Source: CAZQQN01 sp964595485 | GTDB taxonomy: Bacteria; Bacteroidota; Bacteroidia; CAILMK01; CAYYUA01 | DNA: 64,000 nt | Assembly: GCA_964595485.1 (NCBI GenBank) | Contig: CAZQQN010000011.1 | Coordinates: 13,631-77,630 of the forward strand | Direction of reading: 5' to 3' | In this document: positions 37,965-46,376 of the stretch, in pieces | Numbering within the stretch: the stretch's first letter is position 1 | Layout of the letters: every line of letters starts with the position of its first letter | The notes under the pieces: model-generated | Seen by the model: only the letters and a program-made list of their open reading frames with translations | Told to the model about the DNA's origin: nothing | Database searches by the model: none | Position numbers and translations under genes: made by a program

Positions 37965-40112
37965 ATGACAAAGTCGAAGCAAGATAAAAAGGCTGATCAG
38001 CAGAGAAAAAAGAAAAGTATTAAGAAGGAAGTCAAAGAATACCTCAAAGCTAACCAAGGGAAAGGCTTTAACCATAAACAACTTACTGCTCAATTAGGGT
38101 TAAGTACCAAAAAAGAGAAAGATAAGCTTCTTAAAGTACTGGAAGAGCTATACTTAGATGGCTATATCCAGGAAACCAAGCCGGGTAAATACAAACACCT
38201 CGATAAGGAGGAGGAATATACAGGCAAGCTGGACATGAGTGGCAAAGGCTTTGGTTTCGTTAGCTTATCAGACCAAGAAGAAGACATTTTCATTCCTCCC
38301 GGTAAAACCGGAATAGCTTTAAACAGAGATTGGGTGAAGATCAAACTCCATAAAGGAAAAAGGAAAGGCGGCCGCCCCGAAGGTGAGGTAATGGAAGTTG
38401 TTGAGCGGTACAAAAAAGATTTTGTGGGTACTTTAGAGCTATCAGAGAAATTTGCCTTTGTGGTTTCTGATAACCCTAAGATGGATGTGGATATTTTTAT
38501 ACCCCTGAAGCACCTCAATGGGGGCAAGAATGGCCAAAAAGTGGTTGCTGAAATAACGGACTGGCCGGAAGACGCCAAAAGTCCCTTTGGACAGGTAAAA
38601 AAAATCCTCGGAGAGGCCGGGGATCATGCCACGGAAATGGATGCCATTATCGAGGAGTTCGATCTTCCTACCGCTTTTCCGGATGAGGTAGAAAAAGCGG
38701 CCAACCAAATTCCCGATGTAATACCAAAAGAAGAGGTGAAAAAACGCAAAGATTTTCGGGGTATTCCTACCTTTACCATTGATCCCAAAGATGCAAAAGA
38801 CTTTGATGATGCCCTTTCCATTCGAAAACTTGACAACGGGAATTGGGAAGTAGGTATTCATATTGCCGATGTAACCCATTATGTTGAAATAGGATCTGAA
38901 TTGGATAAAGAAGCTTATAAACGTGCTACATCCGTCTACCTCGTTGACCGGGTTATTCCGATGTTGCCGGAAAAACTTTCCAATCAACTATGTTCCCTTC
39001 GTCCAGAAGAAGATAAGATGGCATTTTCAGCAGTTTTTCAGCTTGATAACGAAGCCAACGTCAAAGACGAATGGTTCGGTAAGACCCTTATTAATTCCAA
39101 AAAGCGATTTGATTATGAGGAAGCACAGGGAGTAATGGATGCCGGTGAAGGACCTTTTTTAGATGAGCTGAGAAACCTTAGAGACTTGGCGACTAAACTC
39201 AGGAAAAGGCGCTTTCAGGAAGGCGCTATTTCATTTGAGACTACGGAGGTTGAATTTGAAATGGACGATCATTTTCACCCGGTTGGGATTATTAAAAAAA
39301 TCCGCCAGGATGCGCATTTTCTCATAGAGGATTTCATGTTATTAGCCAACCGTAAGGTAGCAGAGTTCATTTTTTCCAAGCAAGAAAGTTTCCAGGAGAT
39401 GCCCTTTGTATACCGGGTACACGAGTCGCCCCCCGATGATAAACTGGAGAATTTTGTCAGGATTGCTCGCAGTTTCGGTTATGAATTTGATACCAAGGAC
39501 CCTGAAAAGGTTTCAGCCTCTTTTAACAAGCTCCTGGATAAGGTAGAAGGCCGTCCCGAACAAAATATGCTGGAGTCCCTCGCAATCCGTACCATGTCTA
39601 AGGCATTTTACACAACAAAGCAGGGAAGCCATTACGGCCTATCGTTTGATTACTATACCCATTTCACTTCACCGATCAGGAGGTATCCTGATGTAATAGC
39701 CCATCGTTTGCTGCAGCATTACTTAACTGGGGAGGGTCCTGCTCCTAAGCAAGAGGAGATAGAAGAGCAATGTAAACATTCCTCTGAGATGGAAATCAGG
39801 GCGGAAGATGCTGAGCGGGCATCGGTGAAATACAAACAGGTAGAATTCATGGCCGATCATATAGGTGAAGAATTTGAAGGTTTAATTGCCGGGGTAACCA
39901 ATAAAGCCTTATTTGTTGAAATTCCTGAAAATAAGTGCGAGGGAAAAATCCCGCTGGAAAACCTTATTGATGATTATTACGAATTTGATGATGAGAACTA
40001 CCTAATTCGTGGAACAAGTAATGGCCGTGCCTATCAGTTAGGGGATGAAGTTCGTATTCGCGTTATGGAAGCCAATCCGCTTGATCGCAAGTTGATTTTT
40101 GATATGCTTTAA
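37965..40112 (+). CDS. rnr: Ribonuclease R
   Basis: RNase R is a processive 3'-5' exoribonuclease that degrades structured RNA. The protein has 715 residues: a basic N-terminal helix-turn-helix region, two cold-shock/OB domains (SGKGFGFVSLSDQEEDIFIP; DNPKMDVDIFIPLKHL), the RNB catalytic domain with IDPKDAKDFDDALSI carrying the metal-binding Asp cluster, PIRRYPDVIAHRLLQHYL, and a C-terminal S1 domain. It lies 215 bases after tamB and 70 bases before the YkgJ-type gene. The start ATG gives a Lys-rich N-terminus typical for RNase R. Confidence 0.95.
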   Translation: MTKSKQDKKADQQRKKKSIKKEVKEYLKANQGKGFNHKQLTAQLGLSTKKEKDKLLKVLEELYLDGYIQETKPGKYKHLDKEEEYTGKLDMSGKGFGFVSLSDQEEDIFIPPGKTGIALNRDWVKIKLHKGKRKGGRPEGEVMEVVERYKKDFVGTLELSEKFAFVVSDNPKMDVDIFIPLKHLNGGKNGQKVVAEITDWPEDAKSPFGQVKKILGEAGDHATEMDAIIEEFDLPTAFPDEVEKAANQIPDVIPKEEVKKRKDFRGIPTFTIDPKDAKDFDDALSIRKLDNGNWEVGIHIADVTHYVEIGSELDKEAYKRATSVYLVDRVIPMLPEKLSNQLCSLRPEEDKMAFSAVFQLDNEANVKDEWFGKTLINSKKRFDYEEAQGVMDAGEGPFLDELRNLRDLATKLRKRRFQEGAISFETTEVEFEMDDHFHPVGIIKKIRQDAHFLIEDFMLLANRKVAEFIFSKQESFQEMPFVYRVHESPPDDKLENFVRIARSFGYEFDTKDPEKVSASFNKLLDKVEGRPEQNMLESLAIRTMSKAFYTTKQGSHYGLSFDYYTHFTSPIRRYPDVIAHRLLQHYLTGEGPAPKQEEIEEQCKHSSEMEIRAEDAERASVKYKQVEFMADHIGEEFEGLIAGVTNKALFVEIPENKCEGKIPLENLIDDYYEFDDENYLIRGTSNGRAYQLGDEVRIRVMEANPLDRKLIFDML

Positions 40113-40181
40113 CCCTTAAAGTTTATTGAACATAATCACCATATTTGAAGAGGCTTTATACCCTCTTTATGGTTATCAGCT

Positions 40182-40670
40182 ATGAAACCACAGTACGAAA
40201 AGTACTTACAAAAAGCAAAGCAAAAAGAAAAGGAAACACGTCAGTTCCTGAAGCGCTTGAGAAAAAAAGTACCTAAGGATCTTGATCAGAAGTTTGAGGA
40301 ATCTCATGATGAGGCCTTTCAAAATATTGACTGCTTAGGGTGTGCAAATTGTTGCAAGACTATGTCCCCCCGTGTTAATGACCGCGATATTAATCGCTTA
40401 TCCAAGCGGTTTAAGCTTTCCCGCAATGCATTCATTGATCGTTACCTGAAATCCGATGAAGATGGGGATTATATCATGAACCAAGCACCCTGTCCTTTTT
40501 TAATGGATGACAATAAATGCATGGTCTACGAGGATCGGCCGGAAGCTTGTGCTAATTTCCCACACACCAATCATCGAAAAATGCACAAGCACTTAAATGT
40601 AGCAGCTAATAATTACGAACGTTGCCCTATTGTATATCATGTTATTGAAGCCCTGAAAGAACATTACTGA
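40182..40670 (+). CDS. YkgJ family cysteine-cluster protein
   Basis: This 162-residue protein has a charged helical N-terminus followed by DCLGCANCCKTMSPRV, in which Cys51, Cys54, Cys57 and Cys58 form a CxxCxxCC motif. Further Cys residues appear in PCPFLMDDNKCMVYEDRPEAC and ERCPIV. The pattern matches the YkgJ (UPF0153) family, whose members are thought to bind zinc or an iron-sulfur cluster and are of uncertain function. It follows rnr at 70 bases in the same direction. It ends convergently with the hydrolase gene, 37 bases away. Confidence 0.85.
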   Translation: MKPQYEKYLQKAKQKEKETRQFLKRLRKKVPKDLDQKFEESHDEAFQNIDCLGCANCCKTMSPRVNDRDINRLSKRFKLSRNAFIDRYLKSDEDGDYIMNQAPCPFLMDDNKCMVYEDRPEACANFPHTNHRKMHKHLNVAANNYERCPIVYHVIEALKEHY

Positions 40671-40707
40671 AATCCGTTCTGGCAACTGAATGCCATGTGT
40701 CATTGAC

Positions 40708-41472
40708 TTATTCATTTAAAAATTCCTGCAATGTGTTAATGAAAGCTTCCGGGGCTTCAGCATGTACCCAATGGCCTGCGTTATCTATGGTCTCTAACCG
40801 GCTCTTTGGGAAGATTTCTTTGTATTGGGCAATATCTTCTTCATTGACATAGTCTGATTTACCACCCCTTATAAATAATGTAGGGTATGGAAATGATTCA
40901 GCAGCAGAAATTCCTGCAAGGATGGAGGGGTAAGCCTTTTCTATACCCTGGAGGTTCATTTTCCATTGGTATCCACCTTCCGGCGACCTTTCCAGGTTTT
41001 TCAAGAGGAACTGCCGTATTCCAAAATCATCTATGTATTGTTGCAGCATTTCATCAGCATCTTTCCTCTTTTCAACTTTATTCAAGTCCATTGCTTTTAA
41101 AGCATTAAAAATAGCCTCATGGCCCGGAGAGTTTGCTTTCGGCGGCATATCGATTGATATTAGCTTATCAACCTTGCCGGGATATTGTACAGCCATTTGC
41201 ATGGCTGTTTTCCCACCCATGGAATGGCCTGCTAAAAAAGCCGACTGAATTTGGTGGGAATCCATGAATTCTTTTATATCCTCCGCCATGGATGGGTAAT
41301 CCATTTCATCTGTGTGTGGTGACTTACCATGGTTACGCTGGTCAACCAGGTAAACCCTGTACTCCTCTGCTAATTTCCGGGCAATAGAATGCCAATTATC
41401 CAGGCTACCCAATAGACCATGTAATATGATGAGGGGATGCCCATCGCCATAAGCTTTGAAATTTAGCGCCAT
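40708..41472 (-). CDS. Alpha/beta-fold hydrolase (YbfF-like esterase)
   Basis: This 254-residue cytoplasmic protein has the full alpha/beta-hydrolase pattern. The oxyanion motif is LHGLLGSLDNW, the nucleophile Ser84 lies in FLAGHSMGGKTA, an acid candidate follows strand beta-7 in FIRGGKSDYV, and the catalytic His is in IDNAGHWVHAEAP. The DQRNHGKSPH loop is typical of the YbfF/ABHD11 group, which hydrolyses short acyl esters or acyl-CoA-like substrates. The true substrate is unknown. It is 13 bases downstream of the symporter gene and probably cotranscribed with it. Confidence 0.85.
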   Translation of the reverse strand: MALNFKAYGDGHPLIILHGLLGSLDNWHSIARKLAEEYRVYLVDQRNHGKSPHTDEMDYPSMAEDIKEFMDSHQIQSAFLAGHSMGGKTAMQMAVQYPGKVDKLISIDMPPKANSPGHEAIFNALKAMDLNKVEKRKDADEMLQQYIDDFGIRQFLLKNLERSPEGGYQWKMNLQGIEKAYPSILAGISAAESFPYPTLFIRGGKSDYVNEEDIAQYKEIFPKSRLETIDNAGHWVHAEAPEAFINTLQEFLNE

Positions 41473-41485
41473 GAAGGGATACGTT

Positions 41486-42889
41486 TTAGTAGAAAATCAG
41501 CTTGATTAACGAAATACCGAAAAATTGGTCAAAAATGGTAGTAATAAGAATGCTTGCGACTACCAACGGGCTAACAAATCCTAACATGACGGTCACAAAT
41601 TTTTGTTCGAGGGAGGATCTGAAATGAGGATGGCCATGCTCTATTTCACTGGCAAAATTGGTCATTTTCCACTTGTAGGCAACAAATAGCGATATCATAA
41701 GGCCACCAAATGGTAACCCAATATCAGAAAAAACGGTAATAACCACAGACATGAAATCATGGGATTCTCCACCATACTTCGCAAAATCACTTAGCCAGCT
41801 AACAGCCCCATGGCCTAACATACTTGGTAACCCGAGGATAAAAACCAGTGTTGCGATGCCAATGACAGCCTGCTTCCTGTTTAAATTGAATTCATCCGTT
41901 AAATAGGCAACCGGCACTTCGAGTAAGGAAACCGTTGAGGTTAAGGCGGCAAAACAAAGTAGCAGGAAAAAGGCTCCGCCAATAAATGGACCAATAACGC
42001 CCATTTGTTCAAATATGGAGGGCATGGTCACAAAAACAAGGCCTGGTCCCTGGGTAGGCTCTATGCCCTGGAAAAAAACAAGCGGAAAAACCAACAAGCC
42101 CGATAAAAAAGCGATGAACATATCGGTTGTGGTAACCATAGCGGCCGAACTAACTATGTTGTCCGCTTTATTGAAGTAAGAACCAAAAGTGATAATAGCC
42201 CCCATCCCTAACGATAGCGAAAAGAAACTCTGGGATAAAGCTGAGAAGAATGTTTCCGTATTGATCTTACCTAATTCAGGAACCAGGTAGAATTTAATGC
42301 CTTCCATTGCATTTTCAAGGGTTAAGCCGTAAATAATTAAGCCAATGATTAAAACAAGGAGCAAAGGCATCAGGATCTTAGTCCATCGCTCAATACCTTT
42401 TTGGACACCACCTACCACTATGAGGGCTGTCAGGATCATGAAAGCAATGGAATAAAGCAGGTTATCGCTGACATTCGCGGTATAGCTACCAAAATAACTG
42501 GCAAAGTCTCCCTGGCTAAGCAATCCGCCAAAAGAGGTCTGCAGAAAGTAGCCAAAAGCCCAGCCGGCTACCACATTGTAGAATGAAAGGATCATAATCC
42601 CAACAATGATTCCGATGGTACCAACCAAACCCCAGTTTTTACCGCCAATAAATTTGTAAGAGCCATGGGGATTCATCCTGGCATGCCGGCCAAGCGCTAT
42701 CTCAGCGACCATGATAGGCATACAAATGATAAATATACAAAAGAGGTAGATCACCAGGAAAGCAGCACCACCGTTTGCTCCGACTTCATAAGGAAATTTC
42801 CAAATATTGCCTAAACCTACTGCTGAACCGGCTGCCGCTGCTATAAAACCCAATCGGCTTGAAAAAGAACCGCGATTTTCTTGTGCCAT
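41486..42889 (-). CDS. Sodium-dependent symporter, NSS/SNF family
   Basis: This 467-residue integral membrane protein has about 11-12 membrane segments with the LeuT fold. The N-terminal signature SRLGFIAAAAGSAVGLGNIW and KFPYEVGANGGAAFLVIY is characteristic, and TM6 includes FSLSLGMGAIITFGSYF. The family takes up amino acids or related amines with sodium. The specific substrate cannot be deduced. It starts from an ATG and is read toward the hydrolase gene. Confidence 0.9.
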   Translation of the reverse strand: MAQENRGSFSSRLGFIAAAAGSAVGLGNIWKFPYEVGANGGAAFLVIYLFCIFIICMPIMVAEIALGRHARMNPHGSYKFIGGKNWGLVGTIGIIVGIMILSFYNVVAGWAFGYFLQTSFGGLLSQGDFASYFGSYTANVSDNLLYSIAFMILTALIVVGGVQKGIERWTKILMPLLLVLIIGLIIYGLTLENAMEGIKFYLVPELGKINTETFFSALSQSFFSLSLGMGAIITFGSYFNKADNIVSSAAMVTTTDMFIAFLSGLLVFPLVFFQGIEPTQGPGLVFVTMPSIFEQMGVIGPFIGGAFFLLLCFAALTSTVSLLEVPVAYLTDEFNLNRKQAVIGIATLVFILGLPSMLGHGAVSWLSDFAKYGGESHDFMSVVITVFSDIGLPFGGLMISLFVAYKWKMTNFASEIEHGHPHFRSSLEQKFVTVMLGFVSPLVVASILITTIFDQFFGISLIKLIFY

Positions 42890-43031
42890 CAGCTTTTTAG
42901 TTGCATTTTCCGTACAAATTTATGGATAAAGCGCAAATAGCGAAATGAAGTGTTTTTTAATGAGAACAGGCTAATTTCATTATGAAAAAGGATGAATTAT
43001 TGATAACCAGCTGGTTGATTAACAATGTTGG

Positions 43032-43067
43032 AAAAAAACCTCAGGGTGATCCTATCACTGACTGAGG
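43032..43067 (-). terminator. Intrinsic terminator of the T9SS CX4CH protein gene
   Basis: On the minus strand CCTCAG (43067-43062) pairs with CTGAGG (43044-43039), with an inner GTGAT/ATCAC stem around AGG. Seven T residues follow (the A-run at 43038-43032 on the plus strand). Confidence 0.8.
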
Positions 43068-43078
43068 GTTTTGGTAAT

Positions 43079-43930
43079 TCATTGAATAAGGATGCGTTTT
43101 TTGATCACCTCTTCCTGGCTCTTCAGCCTAAGCAAGTAGAAGCCTTCCTCGATACCATCGGGAATATTGATGCTTACCGATGGGTTCTTTACTAGGGTTT
43201 CTGGAAAATGATCAATAACCTGACCTTTTATATCCTGAATGGTAACCCGGTAGTTGTTTTGCTGAGCTTTTGGGAATTGGATATTGATGGTTTCGCTTAC
43301 CGGGTTGGGATAAACCTTTAATTTGTTTTTTATGGCATTTTCCTTTGTAACACTGCTCGCTCCGAAATCAAGGCCTTGTTCAGCGCTGTAAATGTAGTCA
43401 CCGCTGCTATTGTCTTGTCCATTAGCAGCATTGCCTGCCGCATAAAATTTTATTTCACCGACACCCTGATCAGGAGCCTCCCAAGTTAGGTTCCAGGTTT
43501 TGGTTTGATTGGAGATATCCTTGAAAGTATCAGAATGGGTTAAGTAATCATTCCCAGACCCGGCAAATTTGGTTTGGTTAGCCAACTCAAATGAGCCAGT
43601 GGCATCGTTATTATCGGTTCTTTGAGCAGTAATCTGAAAGCCTGCTGAGTTCATATTGGGGTCTTCTAATTCAAGCTTTATGGTATATGTTGAATTGGGT
43701 TTGTAAGTAGTAACTTCCTCTCCATCCTGCATTACGGTGATCTTTAAAGAGCCGTTCCCTGAATTCAGATCAAAATCATTGTGACAACCACTTGTGGCAC
43801 AGGTTATTTCATTGGGTGGATCACCCGCTCTACCCGCAGGTGCGCCTTTTTCATTGGATGTACCGATCTTGGTAACTGTTATGAGCAATATCCCGAGAAA
43901 AATCGCAAAAAAGGTGTTCAAAGTCTTCAT
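43079..43930 (-). CDS. Secreted choice-of-anchor/reeler-like protein with CX4CH motif and T9SS sorting domain
   Basis: This 283-residue protein has a signal peptide (MKTLNTFFAIFLGILLITVT), then GAPAGRAGDPPNEITCATSG with Cys44, Cys49 and His50 making a CX4CH motif. A beta-sandwich of about 130 residues follows, resembling reeler/choice-of-anchor V domains (YTIKLELEDPNMNSAGFQIT, TWNLTWEAPDQGVGEIKFYA). The C-terminal 80 residues (KVYPNPVSETINIQFPK ... GFYLLRL) form a T9SS type A sorting domain. The CX4CH sequence could bind heme in a non-standard c-type way or coordinate another metal. It has its own terminator. Confidence 0.85.
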   Translation of the reverse strand: MKTLNTFFAIFLGILLITVTKIGTSNEKGAPAGRAGDPPNEITCATSGCHNDFDLNSGNGSLKITVMQDGEEVTTYKPNSTYTIKLELEDPNMNSAGFQITAQRTDNNDATGSFELANQTKFAGSGNDYLTHSDTFKDISNQTKTWNLTWEAPDQGVGEIKFYAAGNAANGQDNSSGDYIYSAEQGLDFGASSVTKENAIKNKLKVYPNPVSETINIQFPKAQQNNYRVTIQDIKGQVIDHFPETLVKNPSVSINIPDGIEEGFYLLRLKSQEEVIKKRILIQ

Positions 43931-44051
43931 AGTGATTTGTTTTCATTGCTGTTAAAATAAAAATTAAGCTATAGATACAATATTGTAATTAAGATGCAAG
44001 CTTTTCGCTATGGTTGTTTAACGGTTATATTTCCCCAGAAAATGCCATAGA

Positions 44052-44080
44052 AAGCCCGGAAGATAAATATTTCCGGGCTT
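44052..44080 (-). terminator. Probable terminator hairpin after the S9 peptidase gene
   Basis: AAGCCCGGAA (44052-44061) pairs perfectly with TTCCGGGCTT (44071-44080) around a nine-base loop. The T-run on the minus strand is short (TTTCT), so the strength is uncertain. Confidence 0.6.
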
Positions 44081-44096
44081 CACTCCTGTTAGGCAA

Positions 44097-46139
44097 TTAG
44101 TCTTCTGGTATTTCTTCATCCACTTTCAGGGCTGGTTTGGTTTCGTTATCAGCTTTAAGGAAATGGTTGAACCACCGCATCATCCTTATATTGTAGTCAT
44201 ACCGAGCACTTGCTCCATTATAACCATGACCTTCACCGGGGTACTGGACAAGCCTTACCGGGACATCCGGCTTACGAACCTTTAGATGACGGTAGAGTTC
44301 CATGGACTGACCGGGATGAACACGCGTGTCATCTTTACCATGAGTGATCAAAAGGGGCGTTTGAGATTTATCAACATGGTAGATGGGGCTACGTTTCAGG
44401 TACTTCATCCAATTTCCGTCCCAAAGCCATTCACGGGCGTGTACCAGGTACATTTCCTGCGGGATGTCTGTTGTGCCCCATTTTGAGATATTATCGCTAA
44501 TACCAAAATTCATGACACCAGCCGCAAAACGATCTGAATATTTGGTGGCCATCCAGCCTGTAGCGTAACCTCCATAGGATCCGCCGGTAATACCTAATTT
44601 ATCAGGATCAGCAATCCCTTTGTCAATTAAATGATCAGCGCCGTCTACGATATCATCAAACTCTTTACCCGCTGCATCACTTTGGCTGGACATCAGAAAT
44701 TCGATGCCGCGACCCGTACTACCTCTGTAATTGGGATAAAAAACAGCATAGCCTCTGGTGGCAGCAACCTGCCCGGGGTAAATATACCGGGTTAGCCAGC
44801 CATTGCTGTAGTGGGCCTCAGGGCCTCCGTGAGCAACCACGATCAAGGGTAACTCTGCATCCCCTTCATAGCCTACAGGTTTGATAAGGATGCCTTCTAA
44901 TTTTTTACCGTCTTCGGCTTTGTATGTGATTGTTGTTTGTTCACCAAGCTGTACATCTTTCAACCAAGGGTTTGAATGAGATATGCGTTTTGGTTGTCCG
45001 CCACCATCTTTGTAATAAACTTCCCTTGGATGATTGGGTGTATTGACGACAAAAGCCACATCCCTTTCATCAGCGAAGGCGAAACTTTGGTACATCAAGT
45101 TGGAAGAACCTGGTTCGAGGATGTAGTCAATTTCGCCATCTGGCAACTGTATGGTTCCGTAACTACGTTCAGTCCCTTCACTGGCTATAAAGTGAATTTC
45201 TCTTGAATCCGTCCATTTGATCTGTTCAAACTTACCCTTGAATTCTGGTTTAGGGTTCAAGGTTTCTCCGCCTTGTGATTTAGCGACTATGATCCGGCCT
45301 GCAATTACATCATGAATATCATGACCAGCTAATAAAGCCAAGCGTTTGCCATCTGGACTCCATTGAATATCCCCTAATTTACCTTCATGATTTATCTCAG
45401 CTACTACTTCCTTTGATTTAAAATCAACAACTTTAACCGTTTTACTCATGTAATAATCATCTACTAAAGGAGTAGGTGCCACTGAAACAGCAATGCGTTC
45501 ATCATTGGGCCCCCATCGGGTTGTATAAATCGTACCCTCTACCTTAAGGGGTTTAGGTTCCATGTTATCTTTTGATAGATCGGTAACGTAGGCTTTGGTA
45601 TGGGTAAGCCCTTCTTCAAAAATATCCGCCTCGTAGGGTAATTTACTATCAGTGTTGCCTTTTTTCTCTTTTGCCCTGAAAACTAATTTTTTACCGTCAG
45701 AGCCCCAACTATACCCAGCCATATTTCTTTTAAACTGAAACAGCTTGGTAGCACCACCGCCATTAACCGGCATTTCGTAAATGGCATTTTTCTTATCACC
45801 ATCCTGTCGTGTGGTAAAAGTAATTGAATTGTGATTAGGGCGGAATGCTACATTACTAACATTGCCACTGGTGTAATAGGGTACGGCCTCTTCTGTATCG
45901 GTATCGTAAACATACAAGTGAATACTGCTACCCGCATTTTGCTTCAGCGGATCTTTCTTTTCGGTTTTTTGGTATGCAATGTACCTACCGTCCTTGGATA
46001 TTTCGACATTGAATACCCTTTCCATTTTGGTAACATCTTCAACTGTCATACCTGTTTGTCCATAAGCATGGGGTGCGAGACCCAGGATACCGATTCCTGA
46101 TACCATGAAGGCCATGATTGTTCTGGTGAAATACTTCAT
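44097..46139 (-). CDS. Secreted S9 family prolyl oligopeptidase-type peptidase
   Basis: This 680-residue protein has a signal peptide (TIMAFMVSGIGILGLAPHAYG), a beta-propeller of WD40/TolB-like strands (about residues 40-390) and a C-terminal alpha/beta-hydrolase domain. The nucleophile Ser is in GITGGSYGGYATGW, the Asp in ITHGKDDTRVHPGQS and the His in YPGEGHGYNG, so the catalytic triad is complete. The family includes dipeptidyl and acylaminoacyl peptidases acting on short peptides in the periplasm. On the minus strand TATTTTTG at 46201-46194 lies about 55 bases before the ATG with a TTG 23 bases further up, a borderline promoter. Confidence 0.9.
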   Translation of the reverse strand: MKYFTRTIMAFMVSGIGILGLAPHAYGQTGMTVEDVTKMERVFNVEISKDGRYIAYQKTEKKDPLKQNAGSSIHLYVYDTDTEEAVPYYTSGNVSNVAFRPNHNSITFTTRQDGDKKNAIYEMPVNGGGATKLFQFKRNMAGYSWGSDGKKLVFRAKEKKGNTDSKLPYEADIFEEGLTHTKAYVTDLSKDNMEPKPLKVEGTIYTTRWGPNDERIAVSVAPTPLVDDYYMSKTVKVVDFKSKEVVAEINHEGKLGDIQWSPDGKRLALLAGHDIHDVIAGRIIVAKSQGGETLNPKPEFKGKFEQIKWTDSREIHFIASEGTERSYGTIQLPDGEIDYILEPGSSNLMYQSFAFADERDVAFVVNTPNHPREVYYKDGGGQPKRISHSNPWLKDVQLGEQTTITYKAEDGKKLEGILIKPVGYEGDAELPLIVVAHGGPEAHYSNGWLTRYIYPGQVAATRGYAVFYPNYRGSTGRGIEFLMSSQSDAAGKEFDDIVDGADHLIDKGIADPDKLGITGGSYGGYATGWMATKYSDRFAAGVMNFGISDNISKWGTTDIPQEMYLVHAREWLWDGNWMKYLKRSPIYHVDKSQTPLLITHGKDDTRVHPGQSMELYRHLKVRKPDVPVRLVQYPGEGHGYNGASARYDYNIRMMRWFNHFLKADNETKPALKVDEEIPED

Positions 46140-46376
46140 AGAATTTAATCTTTTAAATGTTCAATTGAGCTTAAAGTGGGTTTTAGTAAAATTCAAAAAT
46201 AGCAATTTGATAAAATTTTATTCTCAATATAGGCTAATAATGGGATTTAATGCCAAAGAAACCAATTGAGCTTTTGAATAAAAGGAATTTTTGAACAGCT
46301 AATTTGCGTGGGGCTATTAAGGGATTAACCCGATTTCATCCCGAGCACTATCAAGGTTTTAAACAAGGCATGTTGC

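Noticed and set aside
43976..43987. Palindrome TACAATATTGTA as a further operator of the carotenoid regulator
   Set aside because: It lies upstream of an unrelated T9SS gene and shares only the CAATATTG core, which also occurs in coding sequence; it is not enough to extend the regulon.
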